A stretch of 64,000 bases of DNA from contig NZ_CVQP01000001.1 in the NCBI RefSeq assembly GCF_001040705.1, positions 488,324-552,323 on the forward strand. The letters run 5' to 3'. The notes below the pieces were generated by a model. It did not search any database and had not been told where the DNA came from. It worked only from the letters and a program-made list of their open reading frames with translations. The position numbers and the translations under genes are program-made. Below, piece by piece: positions 37,718-46,719 of the stretch. Source of the stretch: Rhodococcus sp. RD6.2 (GTDB taxonomy: Bacteria > Actinomycetota > Actinomycetes > Mycobacteriales > Mycobacteriaceae). Position 1 is the first letter of the stretch. Each line of letters starts with the position of its first letter.

Positions 37718-38569
37718 ATGACACTCGTATCCGCGCCCGAACTCGTCGAGCTGCTCGCGTCCGACGCGTCTGTCTCGGTGCTCGACGTCCGTTGGACGCT
37801 CGCCGAACCCGACGGGCACGCGGCTTACCTGGCCGGGCACGTTCCGGGCGCCGTCTACGTCGACCTCGAATCCGACCTGAGTGACCATGCCGTTTCCGGA
37901 CGCGGACGGCACCCACTGCCGGCCGGGATCGATCTCCAGGCAGCGTTGCGGCGCTGGGGAGTCGATGACGGCGACACGGTTGTCGTGTACGACGACTGGA
38001 ACCGAGCGGGATCGTCGCGGGCCTGGTGGGTGCTGCGGGCCGCAGGGCTCGCGAATGTGCGGATTCTCGACGGCGGATGGGCTGCGTGGCGCGCCGCCGG
38101 TGGGCCGGTGCAGACCGGCGTGTCGGAGGTGGCCGAGGGCGCCGTCACGGTGCGGCACGCAGACCTGTACTCGGGTGCACTACCGACGCTCAGCGCCGGG
38201 GATGCCGCGGAACTCGGCAGCACCGGGGTGTTGCTGGATGCCCGTGCCCCCGAACGATTCCGCGGTGAGGTGGAGCCGGTGGATCCGGTGGCCGGTCACA
38301 TCCCTGGTGCCGTGAACCTGCCGTCCACGTCGATTCTCCGCGAGGACGGCACATTCGCTGACCGCGAGCAGCTGGCGGCGCTGTTCCGTGCACGCGGAAC
38401 GGACGGGACGGTGACCGCAGGCGCCTACTGCGGATCCGGCGTCACCGCAGCGGTTCTCGCGGCTGCGGCAGCAGTCGCGGATGTTCCGCTGGCACTGTTT
38501 CCGGGGTCGTGGTCGCAGTGGTCATCGGATTCGGCGAACCCGGTGGAGACGGGTGCCGGAGCGTCCTGA
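37718..38569 (+). CDS. sseA: Thiosulfate/3-mercaptopyruvate sulfurtransferase (two rhodanese domains)
   Basis: A 283-aa protein with an inactive N-terminal rhodanese domain (about 1-135) and an active C-terminal one (about 150-283). The catalytic Cys is in YCGSGVTA near 234, where the six-residue loop CGSGVT is of the thiosulfate/mercaptopyruvate sulfurtransferase type. It moves sulfane sulfur to thiols or cyanide. Starts 23 bp after sbcC and probably reads through from it; convergent with the AI-2E permease gene 9 bp away. Confidence 0.9.
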   Translation: MTLVSAPELVELLASDASVSVLDVRWTLAEPDGHAAYLAGHVPGAVYVDLESDLSDHAVSGRGRHPLPAGIDLQAALRRWGVDDGDTVVVYDDWNRAGSSRAWWVLRAAGLANVRILDGGWAAWRAAGGPVQTGVSEVAEGAVTVRHADLYSGALPTLSAGDAAELGSTGVLLDARAPERFRGEVEPVDPVAGHIPGAVNLPSTSILREDGTFADREQLAALFRARGTDGTVTAGAYCGSGVTAAVLAAAAAVADVPLALFPGSWSQWSSDSANPVETGAGAS

Positions 38570-38578
38570 CCTCCGAGG

Positions 38579-39829
38579 TCAGCGTTCCTCTACCGGGTCG
38601 GGTTCCGGATCGTCGGACGGCACCGGATCGTCGGACGGCACCGGATCGTCGGAGGGCGAGCGATCGTCGTCCGCGGCGGCCGACTCGCCGTCGGGGTCGG
38701 AACCCGGCTGCTCGGCCTGCGCATCGAGTTGCAGGTCGATTTGTTCGCCGATGTAGCGGATCACCACCGCGACGCACGCGGCGACGGGGACCGCGAGGAA
38801 GGCGCCGACGATGCCGAACAGGGAGCTGCCGCCGGTGACGGCTAGCAGAACGATCGCGGCGTGCAACTTCATGCTCCGGGACTGCAGGACTGGCTGCAGC
38901 ACATTGCCTTCGAGTTGTTGCACGGCGAGCACGATGATCAGGATGATCAGTGCGGTCGTCCAGCCCTTCGTGACCAGTGCGACCAGCACGGCGAGGGCGC
39001 CCGCGACGAAGGCGCCGACGATGGGGATGAAGCCGCCGAGGAAGGTCAGCACGGCCAGCACCGGGGCCAACGGAACTCCGAGGATCACCAGGCCGAGTCC
39101 GATGAAGAATGCGTCCACGAAGCTGACGAGTGCCTGGGTGCGGATGAATCCGCCGAGGGTGTCCCATACGCGGATCGAGACGGCCTCGAAGTGGCGGCCC
39201 GCGCGCCCACCGCTCACCGAGTGCAGCCACGGAATGAACCGGGGGCCGTCCTTGATGAAGAAGAACGCGAGGACCAGAACGAGGAAGATCGCGACGAGCA
39301 TCGATCCCGCGGCGCTGACACCGGAGAACACGCCGGTGGCGATCGACTGTGCGCTCGATTGCAGTTTCGAGGTGATCGCGTCGATCGCGGAGTCGATCTG
39401 ATCCTCGCGCAGGTTCACGGGTGGGCCCTGCAGCCAGTCCTGCACCTTGTACAGGCCCTCGGTGGCCCGGTCGGCGATCTGCGGCGCCTGGTCCACGACG
39501 GACGGGACGATGAGCGCGATGATCCCGGAGAGGACCGCGAAGAACGCGGCGATGGTGATTCCCGCCGCCGCTGCCGGTGGGACGCCCCGCTTGATCATGG
39601 CGCCCGTGGGCGGCCACAGCACCGTCGCGACGACGAGCGCGAGCAGGACGGGGAGCACCACGACCCACAGTTCGCCGAGAATCTCCCACACCACCCAGGC
39701 GCCGGCGGCGATGACGACGAGGCACAGCGACCATTTGGCCAACCACAGGCCGCCGACTCCGATCACCTCACCGCGGTCGGCGAATCGGCGGCGTCGTGGC
39801 TTGACGGCGGTCTGCTGTGTTTCGGTCAC
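38579..39829 (-). CDS. AI-2E family (PerM/TqsA-like) transporter
   Basis: A 416-aa membrane protein with about eight helices, of the AI-2 exporter/PerM family. Family stretches are the VLPVLLALVVATVLWPP pair of helices near 55, the FFFIKDGPRFIPWL segment near 210, FIPIVGAFVAGALAVLVAL near 275 and the NVLQPVLQSRSMKLH block near 320. The substrate is unknown; some members export signalling molecules, others act in sodium/proton exchange. The GTG at 39829 has AAGGGA 6 bp upstream. The C-terminal tail is acidic with a repeated DDPVPS hexapeptide encoded by 18-bp tandem repeats (38606-38659). Confidence 0.87.
   Translation of the reverse strand: MTETQQTAVKPRRRRFADRGEVIGVGGLWLAKWSLCLVVIAAGAWVVWEILGELWVVVLPVLLALVVATVLWPPTGAMIKRGVPPAAAAGITIAAFFAVLSGIIALIVPSVVDQAPQIADRATEGLYKVQDWLQGPPVNLREDQIDSAIDAITSKLQSSAQSIATGVFSGVSAAGSMLVAIFLVLVLAFFFIKDGPRFIPWLHSVSGGRAGRHFEAVSIRVWDTLGGFIRTQALVSFVDAFFIGLGLVILGVPLAPVLAVLTFLGGFIPIVGAFVAGALAVLVALVTKGWTTALIILIIVLAVQQLEGNVLQPVLQSRSMKLHAAIVLLAVTGGSSLFGIVGAFLAVPVAACVAVVIRYIGEQIDLQLDAQAEQPGSDPDGESAAADDDRSPSDDPVPSDDPVPSDDPEPDPVEER
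38606..38659. repeat. 18-bp tandem repeat in the AI-2E permease tail
   Basis: The unit CGGATCGTCGGACGGCAC occurs at 38606-38623 and 38624-38641 exactly, with a degenerate third copy at 38642-38659. It encodes the repeated acidic DDPVPS tail and keeps the frame. Confidence 0.8.
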
Positions 39830-39864
39830 CGGCGGTCCCTTCTGACGTGGCACTCGGGGCGAAT

Positions 39865-40368
39865 CTACCCGGCGGAACCCTCGTGGGAGAGGAGCCAGCG
39901 TTTGACCGGCAAACCCCAACGGAATCCGCCGAGCGATCCGCCGACCCGAACGACACGGTGGCACGGCACGAAGAGGGCGGCGGCGTTGCGGGCGCAGGCG
40001 GACGCCGCGCCGCGGATCGCGGCGGGTCGCCCAGACAGGGCCGCGAACTCGGTGTAGGTGACGGGTTCGCCCGCGGGCACCTTCCGTAGGACGTCCCATG
40101 CGGTTTCGAGGAACGGGCCCGAGTGTTGTTTCACGGGAATCGAATCGATGGATCGCAGGTCACCGGCGTGATAGTCGGTCACTGCGCGCGTGACGGCGCC
40201 CAGATCGGTGCGCGTGGCGAGTGTGCCCGGGCGCAGCGAAGGGTGGATCACCGGCAGCAGTGCATCGGTGTCGGGCGTCCATCCGGACGCCAGGACGGCG
40301 CCGTCGGCATCGACGACGGCGGTGAACGGACCGATCGGGGTGTCGACGGTGCAGTGGTACGAGGTCAT
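39865..40368 (-). CDS. ogt: Methylated-DNA-protein cysteine methyltransferase
   Basis: A 167-aa O6-alkylguanine-DNA alkyltransferase with the acceptor Cys in VPCHRVV (near 139), the helix-turn-helix region YTEFAALSGRPAAIRGAASA and the SLGGFRWGLPVKRWLL end. It repairs O6-methylguanine in a suicide reaction. The ATG overlaps the stop of the ada-alkA fusion gene (ATGA), so both alkylation-repair proteins are made together. Confidence 0.95.
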   Translation of the reverse strand: MTSYHCTVDTPIGPFTAVVDADGAVLASGWTPDTDALLPVIHPSLRPGTLATRTDLGAVTRAVTDYHAGDLRSIDSIPVKQHSGPFLETAWDVLRKVPAGEPVTYTEFAALSGRPAAIRGAASACARNAAALFVPCHRVVRVGGSLGGFRWGLPVKRWLLSHEGSAG

Positions 40369-41843
40369 CGGTGATTCTCCTCATCGGGTGTGGTGGACAG
40401 GGCTCCGCGGGCGGTCAGTGCGACACGCCACAGATGCATGGAGACGTAGGAACGCCACGGCGCCCAGGAGCTCGAGTTGGCCAGGTCGACGCCGAGAAGG
40501 TCGCCGCCGCGAACGGCGACGAGATCGGTGTCGAGCAGGATGTCGGGGTCGGGGAGCACTCGCATCGCGACGTAGTCGGCGGTCCACGGTCCGATTCCCC
40601 GGTGGGACACCAGATCCGACCTCAGATCGTCCCGGGTGCGGCCGGCGTGCATCGACAGCGAGCCATCGGCGAGCGCGCCCGCGACGGCGATCACGGCGTC
40701 GACTCGTCGGGCCGGACCGGTGAGGACCTCTCGCCCCCGCTCGGCGACGGTCGTCGGGTCAGGGAACGTGTGCGTCAGGTGCGGGTGCGCTGGGATCGGC
40801 TCGCCGAGCGCGGCGACCAGCCTCGCGGTGTGCGTCGCCGCGGCGCCCACCGAGATCTGCTGCCCGATCATGGTGCGCAGCAGCAACTCCTGGGGGTCGA
40901 CGCAGCCGGGAACCCGGATTCCCGGCGCGGCGTCGACTGCGGCCGCGAGGTGCGGATCTCTGCGCAGCGCGTCGTCGACGGCTACGGGGTCTGCGTCGAG
41001 GTCGAGGAGGTGCCGCAGCCGGGACACGGCGGTGGCCAGGTCGCGCATGTCGCCGAGGGACAGCTCGGCGAGGACATGGGTGTCGTCGAACCGGACGGCA
41101 ACGACACCGCTGCCGTGCGGCAGTCCCAGTGTCCGCCGATAGACGCCCTCCGACCAGTGTTCGAGTCCCGGAACCGCGTGGGCGGACAGGAACCAGGTCA
41201 GCCAGGTGCGGTCCAGGGGTGGGCGATAGGGCAGTCGCAGCGACACCGTGCCCGCGCCCGGCGTCGGGACGGCGGCGCGGCGCTGTGCTCCCGCGCGTAG
41301 TTGGGTCGGCGTCGCGGCGAACACCTCGCGCAGGGTGTCGTTGAACTGCCGAATGCTCGCAAATCCCGCGGCGAAGGCGATGTCGCCCATCGACATGGTG
41401 GTGGTCTCGATCAGTGTCCGCGCGGTGTGGGCGCGGTGTGCGCGGGCCAGCGCCAGTGGTCCTGCGCCGAGTTCGGTGGTGAGGGTCCGGGTGAGCTGAC
41501 GCGTCGAGTACCCGAGCGTCGCGGACAGGCCTGCGACACCGTCACGCTCGACGGCGCCGTCACGGATCAGCCTCATCGCCCGCGCCGCCAGGTCGGAGCG
41601 GACGTTCCACTCGGGTGAGCCGGGCGATGCGTCCGGCAGGCAGCGACGGCATGCCCGGTATCCGGCCTGCTGCGCCGCTGCCGCGGTGGGAAGGAATGTC
41701 ACGTTGCCCGGCTTCGGTGTGATCGCGGGGCACGACGGTCGGCAGTAGATGCCGGTGGTGCGGACGGCGGTGTAGAACTGCCCGTCGAAGCGCACGTCCC
41801 GCGACGAGACGGCGCGGTAGCAGCGGTCGAAGTCGAGGTCCAT
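40365..41843 (-). CDS. Ada-type regulator fused to AlkA 3-methyladenine DNA glycosylase
   Basis: A 492-aa fusion. Residues about 1-80 are the Ada zinc methyl-phosphotriester domain, with Cys ligands in YCRPSCP and YRACRRC. Residues 85-190 are an AraC-type helix-turn-helix (GVAGLSATLGYSTRQLTRTLTTE, MSMGDIAFAAGFASIRQFNDTLR). Residues 205-485 are an AlkA glycosylase with the helix-hairpin-helix SHRGIGPWTADYVAMRVL and catalytic Asp in LDTDLVA. It senses methylated phosphates, activates transcription and removes 3-methyladenine. Coupled to ogt by an ATGA overlap. Confidence 0.95.
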   Translation of the reverse strand: MDLDFDRCYRAVSSRDVRFDGQFYTAVRTTGIYCRPSCPAITPKPGNVTFLPTAAAAQQAGYRACRRCLPDASPGSPEWNVRSDLAARAMRLIRDGAVERDGVAGLSATLGYSTRQLTRTLTTELGAGPLALARAHRAHTARTLIETTTMSMGDIAFAAGFASIRQFNDTLREVFAATPTQLRAGAQRRAAVPTPGAGTVSLRLPYRPPLDRTWLTWFLSAHAVPGLEHWSEGVYRRTLGLPHGSGVVAVRFDDTHVLAELSLGDMRDLATAVSRLRHLLDLDADPVAVDDALRRDPHLAAAVDAAPGIRVPGCVDPQELLLRTMIGQQISVGAAATHTARLVAALGEPIPAHPHLTHTFPDPTTVAERGREVLTGPARRVDAVIAVAGALADGSLSMHAGRTRDDLRSDLVSHRGIGPWTADYVAMRVLPDPDILLDTDLVAVRGGDLLGVDLANSSSWAPWRSYVSMHLWRVALTARGALSTTPDEENHR

Positions 41844-41909
41844 GCCGTCCAGCGTGGCAGCCGTCCGCGCCGCGCGCTAGCGGAAATCAGACATCGCCGT
41901 CGCTCGGTA

Positions 41910-42080
41910 TCAGCAGCAGCGGGCGCCTGGGTTGCGGTCGGCGTCGGCGTACCGCGCGCGCCAGTACTCGCGCTCGGTCGGTACCGGCTCGCCCGGGTGG
42001 ACGCGCGCTCGGTGCGCGACGAACCGCTCGTAGTCGTGATCGCCCATCAGGGTCCGCACCCACCACAGCAGGCCGCTCAT
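41910..42080 (-). CDS. YbdD/YjiX family (DUF466) small protein
   Basis: A 56-aa YbdD/YjiX-type protein: VRTLMGDHDYERFVAHR near 8, then HPGEPVPTEREYWRARYADAD. These small cytoplasmic proteins are encoded directly after CstA-family pyruvate transporters and are thought to help them. The ATG overlaps the cstA stop by one base (TGATG). Ends in GARCC. Confidence 0.9.
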   Translation of the reverse strand: MSGLLWWVRTLMGDHDYERFVAHRARVHPGEPVPTEREYWRARYADADRNPGARCC

Positions 42081-44377
42081 CAGTGGTGCTCCACGGTGTG
42101 CGCGGCGCCGGGTGCGCGGACCTTGCCCTCGGCGATCAACACGTCCCACTGCTCCTGAATCTGTTTCTCGGCCTTCGTCGGAACGAAACCGGCCGGGCCG
42201 AAGATCTTCGACGGGACCGTCGGTGCTTCCGTATCCGGCAAGCCGCCCGCCCGCCAGGCCTTGACGCAGACCCACAGGCCGACGACGGCGACGACGAGAA
42301 CCAGCACCGCGAACACGATCGACAGGGTGCCCTGGATGAAGGTGTTGCGGATGACGGCGTCCATCGCCTCGGGTGTCTTCGCCGTACCGAACGACGTCTG
42401 TCCGGCATCCTTCGCGTTCTGGAATGCGTTGTGCTGGGCCCAGTATCCGATCGCCGGGACGTCGGAGAAGATCTTCTCCCAGGAAGCGGTCATCGTGACG
42501 ACGAGATCCCACACCAGTGGGACCGCCGGAATCCACACCCACCTGAACAGGCCGCGCTTCGTCACCACGACCGTCACGACGGTGAGCGCGATCGCGGCGA
42601 GCAGCTGGTTGGCGATGCCGAACAGCGGGAACAGGGTGTTGATGCCGCCGAGCGGATCGGTGACGCCCATCAGCAGGACGCCGCCCCACAGTCCGACGAC
42701 GATGATCGAGCACAGCCACGCACCGGGACGCCACGACGGATCCTTGAAGCGCTTCGCGGCGCCGCCGAAGTTGCCCAGCGAATCGGAGAGCATGAACCGG
42801 GCCACGCGGGTACCCGCGTCGACGGTCGTGAGGATGAACAATGCCTCGAACATGATCGCGAAGTGGTACCAGAACGACTTGAGCGACTCGCCGCCGATGA
42901 ACTGGTGCATCACCTCGGACATGCCGAACGCCAGCGTCGGTGCGCCGCCCGTTCGCGAGACAATCGACTCCTCTCCGACAGCCTCGGCGGCCTCGTTGAG
43001 TCGTTCGGCAGTGATGTCGGCGCCGGGCAGTCCCAGGTTGTTGAGGTAGTCGGGTGCGGACGCCGCGGTGCCGCCGGTCAGCGGGGCGGGCGCGTTGAGG
43101 GCGAAGTACAGGTGCTGGTCGAGGATGCAGGCCGTGACCAGTGCCATGATCGCGACGAACGACTCGGTGAGCATGCCGCCGTACCCGATCATCCGGGTCT
43201 GACGTTCCTTCTCCAGCAACTTCGGGGTGGTGCCGGACGCGATCAGTGAATGGAATCCGGACAGGGCGCCGCAGGCGATGGTGATGAACAGGAACGGGAA
43301 CAGTGAACCCGCGAAAGCGGGACCTTCGCCGTTCTTCGCGAACTCCGTCATGGCGGGCATCTGGATCGCGGGCTGCGCGATCAGGATTCCGGCCGCGAGC
43401 AGCGCGATGGTGCCGATCTTCATGAACGTCGACAGGTAGTCGCGCGGCGCGAGCAACAGCCACACCGGCAGCACCGACGCGGCGAACCCGTACGCGATCA
43501 TCAGCCACGCGAGCGTGACCTTGGACAGGGTGAACCAGTCTGCACCCCAGGCGGTTTCGGCGACCCAGCCGCCCGAGATGATCGCGAGCAGAAGAAGGAC
43601 CACGCCGATGAGCGAGACCTCGGACACCTGGCCGGGGCGGAGGAACCGCAGGTAGACGCCCATGAACAGGGCGATGGGGATCGTCATCGCGATGGAGAAG
43701 ACGCCCCACGGGCTTTCCGCGAGAGCGTTCACCACGACGAGCGCCAACACCGCGATGAGAATGATCATGATGACGAAGACGCCGACCATCGCCGCGATGC
43801 CGCCCACCAGGCCGAGTTCCTCCCGTGCCATCTGGCCGAGGCTGCGGCCGCGCCGTTTCGACGAGATCCACAGCACCAGGAAGTCCTGGACACCGCCGGC
43901 GAACACGACGCCGATGATGATCCACATCGTCCCGGGCAGATAGCCCATCTGAGCGGCGAGGACGGGGCCGACCAGGGGGCCTGCGCCCGCGATTGCGGCG
44001 AAGTGGTGGCCGAACAGGACCCGCCGGTCCGTCGGCATGTAGTCCTTGCCGTTTTCCATGATCTCCGCGGTCGTGGCGCGGTCGTCGCGGGGTTTGACGA
44101 TCTTGTTCTCGACGAACCGCGCGTAGAAGCGGTACGCGATCACGTACGTGCACACGGCGGCGATGACGAACCAGACCGAGTTGATCTGCTCGCCGCGGAC
44201 GATCGCGATCATCGACCACGCCACCGCGCCCAGGACGCCGATCGCCGCGAAGATCAGCTTCTTCGCCGGCGTGATCGGACTGCGATCGACCACCCCGACC
44301 GGAGGGAGGTCCGGGTCGGTGTAGAGGTACTCGACGTTCGGATCGGAGCTGGGTGTCGGACTCGTGGCCGTCGTCAT
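42080..44377 (-). CDS. cstA: CstA-family carbon starvation protein / pyruvate transporter
   Basis: A 765-aa integral membrane protein with about 16-18 helices. Typical parts are the region DRRVLFGHHFAAIAGAGPLVGP (near 118), the WISSKRRGRSLGQMAREELG loop, GALSGFHSLIASGTTPK near 380 and GESLKSFWYHFAIMFEALFILTTVDAGTR near 500. CstA and BtsT take up pyruvate and possibly peptides under starvation. ATG start; followed by its ybdD partner. Confidence 0.94.
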   Translation of the reverse strand: MTTATSPTPSSDPNVEYLYTDPDLPPVGVVDRSPITPAKKLIFAAIGVLGAVAWSMIAIVRGEQINSVWFVIAAVCTYVIAYRFYARFVENKIVKPRDDRATTAEIMENGKDYMPTDRRVLFGHHFAAIAGAGPLVGPVLAAQMGYLPGTMWIIIGVVFAGGVQDFLVLWISSKRRGRSLGQMAREELGLVGGIAAMVGVFVIMIILIAVLALVVVNALAESPWGVFSIAMTIPIALFMGVYLRFLRPGQVSEVSLIGVVLLLLAIISGGWVAETAWGADWFTLSKVTLAWLMIAYGFAASVLPVWLLLAPRDYLSTFMKIGTIALLAAGILIAQPAIQMPAMTEFAKNGEGPAFAGSLFPFLFITIACGALSGFHSLIASGTTPKLLEKERQTRMIGYGGMLTESFVAIMALVTACILDQHLYFALNAPAPLTGGTAASAPDYLNNLGLPGADITAERLNEAAEAVGEESIVSRTGGAPTLAFGMSEVMHQFIGGESLKSFWYHFAIMFEALFILTTVDAGTRVARFMLSDSLGNFGGAAKRFKDPSWRPGAWLCSIIVVGLWGGVLLMGVTDPLGGINTLFPLFGIANQLLAAIALTVVTVVVTKRGLFRWVWIPAVPLVWDLVVTMTASWEKIFSDVPAIGYWAQHNAFQNAKDAGQTSFGTAKTPEAMDAVIRNTFIQGTLSIVFAVLVLVVAVVGLWVCVKAWRAGGLPDTEAPTVPSKIFGPAGFVPTKAEKQIQEQWDVLIAEGKVRAPGAAHTVEHH

Positions 44378-44467
44378 GTGCTGGCATCCCTCCGTGCGTG
44401 GATGTGGCTCACCTCACACTAGGACGCCGGGAGGGTCAACGCCCGGCAGAGTGGCCCGGGCCCGTGC

Positions 44468-46042
44468 TCAGAATCGATCGGCGTCCGCGTCGATCCAGTC
44501 GCTGCGCCACGACGTGGGCGGATCCTCGAGCAGTTCCCCGTCCTGCAGCCACTCGTACAGTTCCGCGTACGTCTTTGTGGTGTGGGCGTCGACCCGGCGG
44601 TTGAGCATCGAGGGCCGCAGGTCGGAGAAGGAGTCGACGCCCATCGACGCGACCATCTGCGCGGCACTCGCGACCGTCGACTTCTGGAAGCGGTACACCC
44701 GCGCCGACTTGTCGGGGACGTCGAGGGCCCTGGTGCGCGCCGGGTCCTGCGTGGTGACGCCGACCGGGCAGTGGTTCGTGTGGCAGGCCTGCGCCTGGAT
44801 GCAGCCGACGGCGAACATCATCGCGCGCGCGGCGAGCGTGAAGTCGGCGCCCTGGATGATCCGTTTGACGATGTCGCTGCCGCTGGCGACCTTGCCGGAC
44901 GCGCCGATCCGGATGCGGTCGCGCAGACCCGACCCGACGAGCGCGTTGTGCACCATCATCAGGCCCTCCGTCAACGGGGTGCCCATGTGGTCCTCGAATT
45001 CGACGGGTGCGGCACCCGTTCCGCCTTCGGCACCGTCGACGATCACGAAGTCCGGGGTGATGTCCCGCTCGATCATCGCCTTGCAGATGCCGAGGAACTC
45101 GATCCGCGACCCGACGCACAGCTTGAAGCCGACGGGCTTGCCGCCGGACAGGGTTCGGAGTGTGACGATGAAGTCGATCAGTTCGTTGGGTGTCCCGAAG
45201 GCGCCGTGGGCGGGAGGTGAGATGACGGTCTTCCCGACGGGGACCCCGCGCGTCGCGGCGATCTCCTCGGAGACCTTCGCGCCCGGAAGGACGCCGCCGA
45301 GGCCGGGCTTCGCGCCCTGCGACAACTTGATCGAGATGGCCTTGACTTGGGGGTCGACTGCCTTCGTGGCGAACTGGTCCGGATCGAACCGGCCGTCGTC
45401 GGTGCGGCAGCCGAAGTAGCCGGAGCCGATCTCCCAGATCAGGTCACCGCCGTGGCGGCGGTGGTACGGGCTGATCCCGCCCTCCCCGGTGTCGTGGGCG
45501 AATCCGCCTCGGGCGGCGCCCGCATTCATCGCCTCGACGGCGTTGCCGGACAGCGATCCGAAGCTCATCGCCGAAACATTCAGCAGCGCAATGTCGTACG
45601 GCTGGGTGCAGTGCGGCCCCCCGAGTCGGACGCGAGGGGTGAGATCGGTGGCGTGGCGGGCGCGCAGCGAGTGCGTCATGAACTCGTAGCCGGGGGCGTG
45701 CACGTCGCGTTCGGTACCGAACGGCTCCGCGTCCTTCGTCCCCTTCGCCCGCTCGTAGACGAGGTCGCGGGTCTCGCGGTCGAACGGTGTTCCATCCGTG
45801 GACGATTCGATGAAGTACTGCTGGATCTCGGGTCGGATCCGTTCCAACTGGAAGCGGGCGTGCCCGAGGATCGGATAGTTGCGCAGGATGCTGTGCCTGC
45901 GCTGGATCAGGTCGTAGGTTCCGGTGCCCGCGAGTACCAGCACGAGCGCCGCGAGGATCCAGAAACCCCATCCGGCGATCGGTGCGAGCGCGCCCAACGC
46001 CAGGCCGACCAGCCACACCCCGGCCACGATCAACCACCTCAC
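44468..46042 (-). CDS. FMN-binding glutamate synthase-like protein
   Basis: A 524-aa protein. Two N-terminal membrane helices (about 3-45) precede a GltB-like FMN barrel: NVSAMSFGSLSGNAVEAMN near 160, GEGGISPYHRRHGGDLIWEIGSGYFGCR near 188, KLSQGAKPGLGGVLPG near 245, VDGAEGGTGAAP near 335 and a 3Fe-4S-like cysteine cluster CIQAQACHTNHCPVG near 430. The amidotransferase domain of true glutamate synthase is missing, so it is not a complete GOGAT; the in vivo substrate is unknown. GTG start with GGAAGGGG upstream. Divergent from the methyltransferase gene, 40 bp away. Confidence 0.9.
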   Translation of the reverse strand: MRWLIVAGVWLVGLALGALAPIAGWGFWILAALVLVLAGTGTYDLIQRRHSILRNYPILGHARFQLERIRPEIQQYFIESSTDGTPFDRETRDLVYERAKGTKDAEPFGTERDVHAPGYEFMTHSLRARHATDLTPRVRLGGPHCTQPYDIALLNVSAMSFGSLSGNAVEAMNAGAARGGFAHDTGEGGISPYHRRHGGDLIWEIGSGYFGCRTDDGRFDPDQFATKAVDPQVKAISIKLSQGAKPGLGGVLPGAKVSEEIAATRGVPVGKTVISPPAHGAFGTPNELIDFIVTLRTLSGGKPVGFKLCVGSRIEFLGICKAMIERDITPDFVIVDGAEGGTGAAPVEFEDHMGTPLTEGLMMVHNALVGSGLRDRIRIGASGKVASGSDIVKRIIQGADFTLAARAMMFAVGCIQAQACHTNHCPVGVTTQDPARTRALDVPDKSARVYRFQKSTVASAAQMVASMGVDSFSDLRPSMLNRRVDAHTTKTYAELYEWLQDGELLEDPPTSWRSDWIDADADRF

Positions 46043-46082
46043 CCGACACCCCTTCCTCGGTCCTGGCCCTAGTCTGGACCAC

Positions 46083-46664
46083 GTGACGCGATGGAAACGG
46101 GAACGCGACGAGGACGCTTCGCGCGCCTACGTCACGCGGTTCGAGGAACTGGCAGAACAGGGAGCCGATCTGCACGGCGAGTCCCGGATGGTCGACGCGC
46201 TGCTGGCACGGGGGTCGCGGGTGCTTGACGCCGGCTGCGGTACGGGCCGGGTGGGTGCGGAGCTCGCCAGGCGCGGACACCGCGTCACCGCCGTCGACCT
46301 CGATCCGGTGCTGCTCGACGCCGCACGAGCCACGGGTCTGCTCGACGTCGTCCAGGCGGATCTCGCAGAGCTGGATCTGCCGGAGGAAACGTTCGACGCC
46401 GTGGTCGCGGCGGGCAACGTGATGGTTTTCGTGGAACCGGGCACCGAGCGCCTGGTCTGCGAGCGGCTCGCCGCCCACCTGAGGCCCGGGGGAGTGCTGG
46501 TCACGGGGTTCGCCACCGACCGCCCGTACACGGTCGACGATTTCGACCGGGACCTGGTCGCGGCGGGATTCCGTGTCGAGCAACGGTTCGCGACGTGGGA
46601 TCTTCGGCCCTGGCGGGACGACGCAGACTGGGCGGTGACCGTCGCGCGAATGCCGGCGGCCTGA
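46083..46664 (+). CDS. Class I SAM-dependent methyltransferase
   Basis: A 193-aa methyltransferase with the SAM-binding motif VLDAGCGTGRVG near 47, VTAVDLDPVLLDAAR near 70 and the FDAVVAAGNVMVFV motif II/post-II segment near 103. The substrate cannot be told. The GTG at 46083 gives the usual TRWKRERDEDASRAYVTRFEEL start; a longer in-frame start would run into the divergent gene. Lies 55 bp before ychF. Confidence 0.88.
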   Translation: MTRWKRERDEDASRAYVTRFEELAEQGADLHGESRMVDALLARGSRVLDAGCGTGRVGAELARRGHRVTAVDLDPVLLDAARATGLLDVVQADLAELDLPEETFDAVVAAGNVMVFVEPGTERLVCERLAAHLRPGGVLVTGFATDRPYTVDDFDRDLVAAGFRVEQRFATWDLRPWRDDADWAVTVARMPAA

Positions 46665-46719
46665 CCGTAGACCGCCCGGCGCGACCTGGGATGACGCCCA
46701 TTCCGTAGTATCGCAGACC

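Noticed and set aside
38606-38659. Direct repeats that could suggest a CRISPR array
   Set aside because: The repeats are contiguous 18-bp units without spacers and encode the DDPVPS tail of a membrane protein.
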